A DNA stretch of 27,324 nucleotides, taken from positions 1-27,324 of the forward strand of contig JBOGWX010000009.1 of the NCBI GenBank assembly GCA_050694055.1, given 5' to 3'. Below the pieces are notes generated by a model. That model had not been told where the DNA came from, searched no databases, and saw only the letters and a program-made list of their open reading frames with translations. Every line of letters starts with the position of its first letter. The stretch's first letter is position 1. Positions 1-12,756 of this stretch are shown here, in pieces. Made by a program: the position numbers and the translations under genes. This stretch comes from WHSV01 sp050694055 (GTDB taxonomy: Bacteria; Actinomycetota; CADDZG01; WHSQ01).

Positions 1-523
1 CCGGCTCGTCGATCCAGACGTAGGTCTCGAGCCCGGTGAGGCCGATCTCGCCGGGAGCGAGCTTGAGCTCGGGCGCCGCCACCAGTTCGATGACCCGATC
101 GAGGATGCGCCCCGGCCCCGGGGGCCGCGCCGCGCGGGCGCCCCGGCCCCGAGGTTCGGCCGCTTCCCCGGGTCGGAAGCCGAGCAAGCAGCCGGAGATC
201 TCGCCGTCGAAGATGGGATCCCGCCCGGCGATGTTGCCGGGGGCCATGCGGCAGATGTTGTCGATGAACGAGTACCGAGGCTCCGGCGGCAACTGGTGAG
301 CGCCAGTGCGAGTAGCTGGAGGATTACTTGCGTGGATCAGTCGAGGGCCGCCATCGGGGCTTTCATAACCAGCGGTTGCGGATGCATAGATTCCTTTGTC
401 GCTTCCTTCTTTCATCAGCCCGGACAAACCAGGACCTGCGGGTACGTTGGCACTCGCAGAATGTGCCAAAAGGGTAACTAGAAAGACAGCGGTGAAAGCG
501 GACCAGGCGCTAGCAGCCTTCAT
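1..523 (-). CDS. Secreted protein of unknown function, C-terminus beyond the window edge
   Basis: An open frame runs from an ATG at 523 to the left edge (about 174 residues seen) without a stop. The N-terminus is a clear Sec signal peptide: MKAA, a hydrophobic core rich in A/F/V/L, and a likely cleavage after HSASA near residue 25. AGAGGACAGG just before the ATG supplies a ribosome binding site. The start overlaps the end of the upstream gene by 14 bases, so the two are probably translationally coupled. A low-complexity Pro/Arg/Gly/Ala linker (about positions 110-165) precedes a segment containing GEIGLTGLETYVWIDEP, which resembles the wall-side domain of actinobacterial secreted proteins of unknown role. 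Base composition changes within the gene: 300-523 is visibly AT-richer than 1-290. I do not recognise a function. Confidence 0.7.
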   Translation of the reverse strand, partial: MKAASAWSAFTAVFLVTLLAHSASANVPAGPGLSGLMKEGSDKGIYASATAGYESPDGGPRLIHASNPPATRTGAHQLPPEPRYSFIDNICRMAPGNIAGRDPIFDGEISGCLLGFRPGEAAEPRGRGARAARPPGPGRILDRVIELVAAPELKLAPGEIGLTGLETYVWIDEP

Positions 524-1130
524 CCTGTCCTCTCAGGACTCGGTCCTCTCTAAGAATCCCTTGGTGGATCTGCCAGCGAGAGTCTTCGACAATGAGAGTC
601 CATTGGGAATCTTGTTCGAGAGCCCTGGGACCCTTCGTTACGTCCTTGCCTTGTTCATTGAGGAAGCACGTAAGAAGGTGGAACGTGACGTCGAGCCGAA
701 TCTCGTCCGATTCATTGGTATCAATCACAGAGTCGACTATCTGGAACTCGCTTGCATCTTCAATGCCATCCTTCTTGAGTCCCGCAATCTGGGATTGTGC
801 ACGCTGATAAACAGGTCCGCCGTCAGTCAAGACAGTCGACAACAACGAAGGGTCTTGTTCTCGAATGGCGCTGGCTGAGGTTGCGTAGAGGCGCTCGAAG
901 GTTGCAATCGCCTCTTCGTCGGTTAGGGAGAAGTCTGGCTCTGAGGCTCCGGCCCCCGGTTCACCATTTCTCTCCGACTCGCGTCCGCTGGTCGCTAGCG
1001 TTTGCCAGGTCGCGTAGAGGGCGCCTCCGAGCATCGCCAGGGCCACGGCGATGGCTACGATTCGGATCCAGGATGGGCGCGGGGCGGGAGGCTCTTCGTC
1101 GGCTGGAGCCCGGGTTTTCGTCTCCTGCAT
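510..1130 (-). CDS. Membrane-anchored protein of unknown function
   Basis: This encodes 206 residues from the ATG at 1130, which has GAGAGG a few bases upstream. A TTG ten codons earlier (1160) is a weaker alternative. An N-terminal charged, Pro-rich cytoplasmic stretch precedes a single transmembrane helix (IRIVAIAVALAMLGGALYA, about residues 22-40). An extracytoplasmic domain of roughly 150 residues follows. Its pattern (LTDEEAIATFERLYATSASAIREQD, later WTLIVEDSRWQIHQG) resembles NTF2/SnoaL-like cone folds found behind TM anchors in actinobacteria; this is a resemblance, not a firm assignment. The 3' end overlaps the next secreted-protein gene, so the pair probably forms one envelope-related operon. 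Base composition is lower in GC than in the genes to the right. Confidence 0.75.
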   Translation of the reverse strand: MQETKTRAPADEEPPAPRPSWIRIVAIAVALAMLGGALYATWQTLATSGRESERNGEPGAGASEPDFSLTDEEAIATFERLYATSASAIREQDPSLLSTVLTDGGPVYQRAQSQIAGLKKDGIEDASEFQIVDSVIDTNESDEIRLDVTFHLLTCFLNEQGKDVTKGPRALEQDSQWTLIVEDSRWQIHQGILREDRVLRGQDEGC

Positions 1131-1215
1131 TGCGGCCCTCTCGCTGGAAATCCTGCGCAAGCCTAACCCTCACAATTCGGGCGCCTCAACCGTGCCCCAG
1201 CGCGCCCCCTCAGAC

Positions 1216-1231
1216 TGTGACGCACGTCACA
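1216..1231. promoter_or_regulatory. CRP/FNR-family type palindromic operator
   Basis: TGTGACGCACGTCACA is a perfect 16-base palindrome apart from the central CA, and it matches the CRP/GlxR consensus TGTGA-N6-TCACA exactly. It lies about 90 bases upstream of the ATG at 1130, where an operator for the two minus-strand envelope genes would be expected. Which regulator binds it cannot be told from this window. Confidence 0.5.
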
Positions 1232-1278
1232 GCGGCCGACCAAGATCGTGCTAACGCGATTCGGCACCGCTCTCCGAC

Positions 1279-1413
1279 TCAGCGCACCAGCTCCACTGCG
1301 GTCCAGAAGCCGGGCAAGGGGTCGCGGTGGTTGCCTGTAGCGTACGAGAGAAGCCGCTCTTGGCCTTCGCCGGCCAGCATCTCGATCGCATCGAAGAATC
1401 CCTGGGGACTCAC
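1279..1413 (-). CDS. Possible small protein or gene remnant, 44 residues
   Basis: A short frame starts at GTG 1413, shortly after the stop of the receiver gene, and ends at TGA 1279. The codons have strongly G/C third positions, like the flanking real genes, and the product contains an ordered-looking tail (LPGFWTAVELVR). There is no clear ribosome binding site. It could be a genuine small protein or the residue of a decayed longer gene. No family is recognised. The rest of the 1131-1425 interval holds only the palindromic operator at 1216-1231. Confidence 0.3.
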   Translation of the reverse strand: MSPQGFFDAIEMLAGEGQERLLSYATGNHRDPLPGFWTAVELVR

Positions 1414-1425
1414 TGAATGCGACGG

Positions 1426-1968
1426 CTAAGGGGGCAGTTGCTTCGACAGTTCCTCGAGCTCGCTCGCGAGGGCGCGCGTCTCGTCTTCGTTCAGGCCTCC
1501 ATCCTGTGAGCGGCGCAGCCTGACCACGACCTCCTGGATGCGCGCCGCCATCTGCGCCTGCGCCTTCAGCTTTTGGGTCTTGTTATGGAGCTCGGTGAAG
1601 ACGCCGACTTTGGTTCGCAGCGCCCATGGATCGAAGGGCTTGAACAAGTAGTCGACGGCGCCGGCCGAGTATCCCCTCAGCGCGTGGTGAGGCTCCTGGC
1701 TGATGGCGGTGATGAAGATGATCGGGATGTCCTTCGTCTTCGGACGCTCTCTAATCTGGAGTGCCGTCTCGAAGCCATCCATTCCCGGCATCTGAACGTC
1801 GAGCAGGATGAGGGCGAACTCTTGGTCGAGCAACCGCTTGAGAGCCTCTTCGCCCGATTCTGCGGTCACGAGGTTCTGGTTGAGGGGCGCCAGCACCGCT
1901 TCTAGAGCCAGGAGATTCTCGGGTCTGTCGTCTACCAGGAGGATGTTGCATTTCGGCTCCGAGTTCAC
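1426..1968 (-). CDS. Stand-alone response regulator receiver protein
   Basis: The product has 180 residues. Residues 7-125 form a CheY-like receiver: the acidic pair D13-D14, phosphoacceptor D57 in LILLDVQMPGMDGFE, T87 in IFITA and K110 in LFKP are all present, so it should be phosphorylatable. The remaining ~55 residues form a charged, helical, probably coiled-coil tail (LKAQAQMAARIQEVV, then LASELEELSKQ) without a recognisable output domain. The start is GTG at 1968 with AAGG upstream. It is the last gene of the kinase-cheR-cheB run, about 30 bases after cheB. It probably receives phosphate from the large hybrid kinase and signals through protein contacts rather than DNA binding (inference). 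Confidence 0.9.
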   Translation of the reverse strand: MNSEPKCNILLVDDRPENLLALEAVLAPLNQNLVTAESGEEALKRLLDQEFALILLDVQMPGMDGFETALQIRERPKTKDIPIIFITAISQEPHHALRGYSAGAVDYLFKPFDPWALRTKVGVFTELHNKTQKLKAQAQMAARIQEVVVRLRRSQDGGLNEDETRALASELEELSKQLPP

Positions 1969-1999
1969 GTCGGCCTTCGTCCCCTTCTATGAGAGCTCA

Positions 2000-2587
2000 T
2001 CACCTACATACCTCCACGAGAAACGACGCAATCTTGCGTAGCGGCAGTACCTTGGCGCCTTTCACGGCGGCGATGGCCGCCTCGGGCATCTCTCGTCGCT
2101 CGGCCGTGGCGGGATCCTGCACCACCGTCACGCCTCCCGCATCCCTGATCCGCTTCAACCCTGCCGACCCGTCGTCGTTCGCGCCCGTAAGTATTACCCC
2201 GACGAGACGGTCGGCGTACGCGTCGGCGGCCGACTCGAAGACGACGTCGATGGACGGACGGCTGTGGTGGACCTCTTCCTCGATCGAGAGGGCGAGACTC
2301 CCGGGCTCGACCAGCAGGTGGTAGTCGGGAGGGGCGATGTAGACGTTGCCCGGCTCTATGACGTCCTTGTCGGAGGCTTCGATCACGCTCATGCGAGAGT
2401 GGTTCTGAAGCAAGCGGACCATCACATCGGACGAGTCGGTGGCGCGATGCTGAGCGACCACGAGCGCGGCGGGAAAGTTATCGGGCAGTCCTGCGAGCAC
2501 ACATTTAAGGGCGCGCAGTCCGCCCCAGGAAGCCCCTACGACCACGAGTTCGAAGGACGACGCGCGCTTCTCGTCGTCCTCTCGCAT
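2000..2587 (-). CDS. cheB: CheB-type protein-glutamate methylesterase without receiver domain
   Basis: This 195-residue protein is a bare CheB catalytic domain. The catalytic triad is visible: S20 in VVGASWGG, H47 in VVAQH and D139 in LTGANDDGSAG. Classical CheB carries an N-terminal receiver that controls activity; here it is absent, so control must come from elsewhere, perhaps from the separate receiver protein downstream. The ATG at 2587 overlaps the cheR stop in a TGATG junction, which decides the start over longer in-frame extensions into cheR. Family knowledge: the enzyme hydrolyses glutamyl methyl esters and deamidates glutamines in receptor signalling helices. No chemoreceptor is encoded nearby, so its substrate here is unknown. 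Confidence 0.9.
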   Translation of the reverse strand: MREDDEKRASSFELVVVGASWGGLRALKCVLAGLPDNFPAALVVAQHRATDSSDVMVRLLQNHSRMSVIEASDKDVIEPGNVYIAPPDYHLLVEPGSLALSIEEEVHHSRPSIDVVFESAADAYADRLVGVILTGANDDGSAGLKRIRDAGGVTVVQDPATAERREMPEAAIAAVKGAKVLPLRKIASFLVEVCR

Positions 2588-3372
2588 CAGCGCACCCGCT
2601 TGTAGAGCTTCTCGATCGAGTCGATCTCCTCGTACGCGCCGGCGAGGGGCGTGAACTTGATCGACTCTTTGCGTCCCAGGGCGAGAACGCCGAACATCCC
2701 CAGGCTCGAATGGAAGAGGCTGTGAACCCGCTCCTGCAGCGAACGATCGAAGTAGATCATCACGTTGCGGCACATGATCATGTTGAACTCGTTAAAGGAG
2801 CGGTCCGACGCGAGATTGTGCTGAGCGAAGACCATGTTCTCCGTAAGAGACTCGTGAAAGTGGGCACCTTGCCCGTCGGCTACGTAGTACTCACTGAACG
2901 CGGTCGTGCCGCCGGATGCTATGTAGTTCTCGGTGTAGTCCTGCATCCTGTCTAGCGGAAATACTCCCCGTTTAGCGAGGTCGAGGACGGTCTCATTGAT
3001 GTCGGTGGCATAAATCTTCGTCTTGTCGTATAGCCCCTCCTCTCGCAGGAGGATCGCCAGTGAGTAAGTCTCTTCACCGGTCGAGCACCCCGCGTTCCAG
3101 ATGCGAATGAAGGGATACGTGCGGAGTAGCGGAACGACTTTCTTGCGGACGGTCAGATAGAAGTTCGGATCTCGGAACATCGACGTTACGTTGATGGACA
3201 GGTCTTCCAAGAGACGAGTCATGGTCTCCGGATCATGGAGCACGCGCTCTTGCAAACCCGAGACCGATTCGAGGCCCTCTGCATAGATCCGCCGCCACAG
3301 CCGTCGCTTGATCGAGCCGCGCGCATACTCGCGGAAGTCGAAGCCGTACTGCCGGTGTATGCCCTCCAGCAA
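2587..3372 (-). CDS. cheR: CheR-type protein-glutamate O-methyltransferase
   Basis: The product (261 residues from TTG 3372) has the CheR layout: an N-terminal helical domain (IHRQYGFDFREYARGSIKRRLWRRI), then an SAM-binding Rossmann domain with WNAGCSTGEETYSLAILL, IYATDINETVLDLAKRGVFP and MCRNVMIYF. It would transfer methyl groups from S-adenosylmethionine to glutamates on a signalling protein. The start is uncertain. In-frame codons upstream of TTG 3372 encode LENLEIDLLLEGIHRQYG, which looks like the usual family N-terminus, but no ATG or GTG exists between the kinase stop (3448) and 3372. A CTG at 3438 with AGAGG six bases upstream is a candidate start. The gene sits between the kinase and cheB, with a TGATG overlap to cheB. 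Confidence 0.9.
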   Translation of the reverse strand: MLEGIHRQYGFDFREYARGSIKRRLWRRIYAEGLESVSGLQERVLHDPETMTRLLEDLSINVTSMFRDPNFYLTVRKKVVPLLRTYPFIRIWNAGCSTGEETYSLAILLREEGLYDKTKIYATDINETVLDLAKRGVFPLDRMQDYTENYIASGGTTAFSEYYVADGQGAHFHESLTENMVFAQHNLASDRSFNEFNMIMCRNVMIYFDRSLQERVHSLFHSSLGMFGVLALGRKESIKFTPLAGAYEEIDSIEKLYKRVR

Positions 3373-3447
3373 GAGATCGATCTCGAGGTTTTCGAGATCG
3401 TCTCGCCTGGGGTGCTCAAAACTGCCGGGACCTAGCAGAGACGACCT

Positions 3448-9411
<5,964 letters not shown>

Positions 9412-9570
9412 AGCCCATCCCTTTCATCAACCCAGCAGTCACGGCGACTCTCTCCAGTGATCGGTGAAACGGCTCCAAACCTACTGTTTGAGGCCGCCTG
9501 CGGGAAAGGCATGAGTCCGACCAACGGCTGAAAATGAGACGCATCGGACCGAAAAAGGGTTCGGGGCAGG

Positions 9571-10074
9571 CTAAGAGGTTTCTCCCGCGCTGCTGGCGGC
9601 CGCGCAATCCTCGAGGTCCATGGCCTCGGCCGCTCCGCTCGCCTCGTCGAGGTTGGCGGTCAGGCTCTCGGTGATCTCCTGGACCTCGGCAATGCTCTCC
9701 TCGGCCGCCGCTTCGTCCTGCGGCTCGGCCTCGAGGGACTCCTCGACCGCCTGCGACAACGAGTCGATGTCTCCGATCGCGCCTTCGAGTCCCTGGATCA
9801 TGGTGGCGAAGTCGTCCGAGAACTCGTCCGGTGGTTCGAGCTCCTCGAGCCGGTCGCGCAGGTTGCCGAGCTCCTCCGCCGCAACGTCGGTAATCTCAGT
9901 GGGGTCCTGCTGGTTCACCGCTTCGCCGCCGAGGTCTTGCAGGGACGCCTCGGTCTCCTCGCAGATGGCGTTGGCCTCGGACACGAACTCCTCGCGCGAC
10001 ATCCCGCCGTCACAGGCGGTTAGCGCCATCGCACAGAGGAGGGCCGGGCCCCACAGTTTCATTCGTCCGCTCAT
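9571..10074 (-). CDS. Small lipoprotein of unknown function
   Basis: The product has 167 residues. A short signal peptide (KLWGPALLCAMALTAC) ends in a lipobox LTAC with the acylated Cys at about residue 21, so the mature protein should be anchored to the outer face of the membrane. The mature part begins with EEFVSEANAIC, a start seen often in small actinobacterial lipoproteins. It continues as a highly acidic, Glu/Asp/Ala-rich, helical chain. Two further Cys residues (in NAIC and LEDC) could form a disulfide. It lies about 30 bases after an SDR gene on the same strand and may share its transcript. The gap from 9412 to 9570 should hold the kinase operon promoter; no clear -35/-10 pair was identified there. 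No function can be assigned. Confidence 0.8.
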   Translation of the reverse strand: MSGRMKLWGPALLCAMALTACDGGMSREEFVSEANAICEETEASLQDLGGEAVNQQDPTEITDVAAEELGNLRDRLEELEPPDEFSDDFATMIQGLEGAIGDIDSLSQAVEESLEAEPQDEAAAEESIAEVQEITESLTANLDEASGAAEAMDLEDCAAASSAGETS

Positions 10075-10104
10075 CGCACCGAACCCTACCTTGCGGCTGC
10101 GGGG

Positions 10105-10848
10105 TCAGCTCCGGCGCGCCGTCATGGTCGCGGTCGCTTGGGCCAGGGGTCGAACCACGATCTCGTCGATGTCTACGTGTGGGGGCCGCGTGACGGCCCA
10201 CGCGATGCAGTCCGCGATGTCCTCTGCCGTGAGCGGTTTCAGGCCCGCGTAGACCTTGTCCGCCTTGGCTTCGTCGCCGTCGAAGCGCACGACCGAGAAC
10301 TCGGTCTCGACCAGCCCGGGAGAGACCTCGGTTATGCGAATCGGACGGCCGAGGAGATCCTTGCGCATCGTCTGGGTGATCGCTCTGACCGCGTGCTTGG
10401 AGGCTGTGTAGCCGCCGCCGCCGGGGTAGGTCTCGAACCCCGCGATCGAACCCACGTTCACGATGTGCCCTCCGTCACCGGCCTCGAGCTTGGCCAGCAT
10501 GGCTTGCGTGACCCGCAGGAGCCCCATGACGTTGGTCTCCCACATGAGCTGCATACGTCCCTCCTCGAGCTCGTGGATGGGTTGCAGTCCCGATGCGAGG
10601 CCCGCGTTGTTGACGAGCACGTCGACGCGTTCGATCTGCGCATCGAACGCCCGGACCGAGGCCTTGTCGGTGACGTCCAGGGCGAGGGCCCGGCCCCCGC
10701 ACTCCTTCGCCACGGCTGCGAGCTTGTCCCTGCGGCGCGCTCCGAGAACGACATCGAAGCCCTCGCGCGCGAGCCTCAACGCCGTGGCCGCGCCGATACC
10801 GCTCGATGCCCCGGTTACTACGGCAAGTTTTCCCCTCGTGTTTGTCAT
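10105..10848 (-). CDS. SDR-family NAD(P)-dependent oxidoreductase, YdfG-like
   Basis: This is a 247-residue classical short-chain dehydrogenase. It has the cofactor motif TGASSGIG (12-19), an Arg-rich stretch GARRRD after beta-2 that favours NADP(H), NNAG at 80-83, catalytic S134, and Y147-x3-K151 in YTASK. The C-terminal region (PGLVETEFSVVRFDGD, then DIADCIAWAVTRPPHVDIDEIVVRP) resembles the YdfG group, which oxidises 3-hydroxy acids such as serine or 3-hydroxypropionate; the substrate here is inferred only. The chosen ATG has GGTGG just upstream. Longer in-frame starts would run into the divergent arginase gene, whose start is only 16 bases away. Confidence 0.88.
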   Translation of the reverse strand: MTNTRGKLAVVTGASSGIGAATALRLAREGFDVVLGARRRDKLAAVAKECGGRALALDVTDKASVRAFDAQIERVDVLVNNAGLASGLQPIHELEEGRMQLMWETNVMGLLRVTQAMLAKLEAGDGGHIVNVGSIAGFETYPGGGGYTASKHAVRAITQTMRKDLLGRPIRITEVSPGLVETEFSVVRFDGDEAKADKVYAGLKPLTAEDIADCIAWAVTRPPHVDIDEIVVRPLAQATATMTARRS

Positions 10849-10864
10849 GCCACCATTGAAAACC

Positions 10865-11773
10865 ATGAACGCAGAGCTCAGCCACATCCGGGTCGGGATC
10901 ATCGGCGCGCCGCTCGACCTCGGCCAGCAGCGTCGCGGCGTGGACATGGGTCCGAGCGCCATTCGCTACTCGGGACTTTCGGAGCGGCTCGAGGGTATGG
11001 GCATGACGGTCCACGACCACGGTGACGCCCGCGCCGAGATACCCGAGCTCGCCAGCGAGCGGGATGAACGCGCCCGCTATCTCCCGGCCATACTCGGGTC
11101 CTGCGCGCAGATCGCGAAGGATGTGTCGACCACGGTGCAGGCGGGGGCGATGCCGCTCGTGCTCGGCGGCGATCACTCGATCGCGATGGGGACGCTGGCC
11201 GGACTTCACTCGGCGCACGGGCCCGGCGGCGTCCTGTGGATCGATGCCCACGGTGACCTCAACACACCCGAGACCTCGCCGTCGGGAAACGTGCACGGCA
11301 TGCCACTGGCATCGGCGGTGGGAGCGTGCGATTTCCTGGTGGACGGGTTCGAGCCGGCCCCGTGGGTCGATCCGGGGCGCGTGGCGCTGGTCGGCGTGCG
11401 CCAGCTCGACGAGGGCGAGAAGCGCCTGGTTCGAGACAAGGGGCTGGCCGTGCTGACCATGGCCGACATCGACCGAAGGGGGCTCGCGTCGGTGATGCAC
11501 GAGGCGCTCGTCGTGGTGGGGGGGCCGGGTTTCGTTCATCTTTCGCTCGACCTCGACGTCTGCGATCCGGAGATCGCGCCGGGAGTCGGCACCCCCGTGC
11601 GCGGAGGACTCAGCTACCGGGAGGCGCACCTCGCCATGGAGCTTCTCGCCGAAGCGGGCGTCATCACCTCGATGGAGGTCGTCGAGGTCAACCCGATCCT
11701 CGACAACGCCAATCAGACGGGCGACCTGGCCGTAGAGCTGGTGGCGAGCGCCCTGGGGGCCGCGATCCTCTGA
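10865..11773 (+). CDS. rocF: Arginase
   Basis: This 302-residue ureohydrolase converts arginine to ornithine and urea using a dinuclear manganese centre. Metal ligands are visible: H104 in GGDHS; D127, H129 and D131 in DAHGDLN; D229 and D231 in SLDLDVCDP. The sequence DAHGDLNTPETSPSGNVHG is the arginase-type substrate loop, which separates it from agmatinases. EVNPILD near the C-terminus is also typical. The start at ATG 10865 follows the conserved N-terminal pattern (IRVGIIGAPLDLGQQRRGVD), but no good ribosome binding site precedes it; an in-frame ATG at 10847 is possible. It is divergent from the SDR gene. No ornithine pathway genes are adjacent. Confidence 0.92.
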   Translation: MNAELSHIRVGIIGAPLDLGQQRRGVDMGPSAIRYSGLSERLEGMGMTVHDHGDARAEIPELASERDERARYLPAILGSCAQIAKDVSTTVQAGAMPLVLGGDHSIAMGTLAGLHSAHGPGGVLWIDAHGDLNTPETSPSGNVHGMPLASAVGACDFLVDGFEPAPWVDPGRVALVGVRQLDEGEKRLVRDKGLAVLTMADIDRRGLASVMHEALVVVGGPGFVHLSLDLDVCDPEIAPGVGTPVRGGLSYREAHLAMELLAEAGVITSMEVVEVNPILDNANQTGDLAVELVASALGAAIL

Positions 11774-11780
11774 CCCGTCG

Positions 11781-11816
11781 CCTTCAATGCGGCCTTCAAT
11801 GCGGCCCTCAACGCGC
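11781..11816. repeat. Three imperfect 12-bp tandem repeats
   Basis: The 12-base unit CCTTCAATGCGG occurs twice exactly, followed by a third degenerate copy CCCTCAACGCGC, directly after the arginase stop. The rest of the 183-base convergent gap (11774-11956) shows no gene and no convincing terminator. Confidence 0.5.
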
Positions 11817-11956
11817 GGTCTGAGGATCCTCGACACCTTTGTGGGCTGAGTGCCGCAGAGCGGTTGCCATACCGAAAACGTGTGTTGCGTATCGAATTCG
11901 AGGCTTCGCGCCGGCTCGGCTGAAACCGCCTGCCCAAACCGGTGTCCGGCCCCTGC

Positions 11957-12730
11957 CTACTCGTGCAGGACTCGCCCCTCCATGCCTCCCGCCACGGTTA
12001 TCACCTCGCCGCTCACGTGACCGGAGATCTCATCCGACGCCAGGATCACGACGGTGCGGGCAACGTCGTGAGCCAGACCGAGTTTCTCCAACGCCATGGT
12101 GCGGGTGATCTTGGCGACGAAGGCGCGGTCATCGACGAGGGCGCGCGTCATGTCGGTGGCGGTCCAGCCGGGCGCAACGGCATTCACGCGCCCGCGCGGC
12201 GCTATCCGCACGATCTCGTTCTTCAAGCTCTTCACGAAGCCGGTGGCGAGCGCTCCCTTGGCCGCCGCGTAGTCGCTGTGTCCCGCCTCGCCGAAGATCC
12301 CCGCCGTCGATGCGACGATGACGATGTTTCCCTCACCGCTCTGGGCTACGTGCCGAAGGAAGGCCCGGCACGACAGGAAGACACTGTCGAGGTTGGCGGC
12401 GAGGTAGCGGCGCCACCGTTCGTAGGACATGTCCCATACGGCAGTGTCCTCACTCGGCCAGTCTCCGGCGTTCGCCACCAGCACGTCCAGCCGGCCGAGC
12501 GCGCCGACCGCGGAAGGCACGAGTGCGTCGGCCTCCGACTCGACGGTTAGATCCGCATGCAGGGCGACTCCGTCGATGTCTCGTGCTATGGCCTCGGCCC
12601 TTTCTTTGCTCGAGCGAAAGTGGACACCGACGCGCGCACCCTCCGCAGCAAAGGCACGCGCAACGGCCGAACCGATGCCCCCGCCGGCCCCCGTGACCAA
12701 CACTCCCTTGCCGCTCAGTCCCGTATCCAC
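11957..12730 (-). CDS. SDR-family oxidoreductase, FabG-like
   Basis: This is a 257-residue classical SDR. It has TGAGGGIG at 13-20 and VANAG at 85-89, where the first Asn of the usual NNAG is Ala. Catalytic S141 lies in IVASTAG, with Y154-x3-K158 in YAAAK. The C-terminus SGHVSGEVITVAGGM matches the 3-oxoacyl-ACP reductase type ending. It is separate from the fatty-acid operon, whose own fabG is at 23017, so a role in secondary or catabolic metabolism is as likely as fatty-acid synthesis. The start is GTG at 12730 with only a weak ribosome binding site. It is divergent from the YchF-like gene, with 26 bases between the starts, so the promoters must overlap. Confidence 0.87.
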   Translation of the reverse strand: MDTGLSGKGVLVTGAGGGIGSAVARAFAAEGARVGVHFRSSKERAEAIARDIDGVALHADLTVESEADALVPSAVGALGRLDVLVANAGDWPSEDTAVWDMSYERWRRYLAANLDSVFLSCRAFLRHVAQSGEGNIVIVASTAGIFGEAGHSDYAAAKGALATGFVKSLKNEIVRIAPRGRVNAVAPGWTATDMTRALVDDRAFVAKITRTMALEKLGLAHDVARTVVILASDEISGHVSGEVITVAGGMEGRVLHE

Positions 12731-12756
12731 GAGTCAGGACGCTACCCTGACCGTCC

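Noticed and set aside
9475..9499. Imperfect inverted repeat upstream of the kinase
   Set aside because: The arms GGCTCCAAAC and GTTTGAGGCC mismatch at two positions and there is no T-run or known operator match.
10849..10962. N-terminal extension of the SDR gene
   Set aside because: It would overlap the arginase gene and adds residues before the normal SDR N-terminus; ATG 10848 has GGTGG upstream.
10475..11836. A 453-codon open frame on the minus strand
   Set aside because: It is the antisense shadow of arginase and part of the SDR gene; both real genes have complete catalytic motifs.
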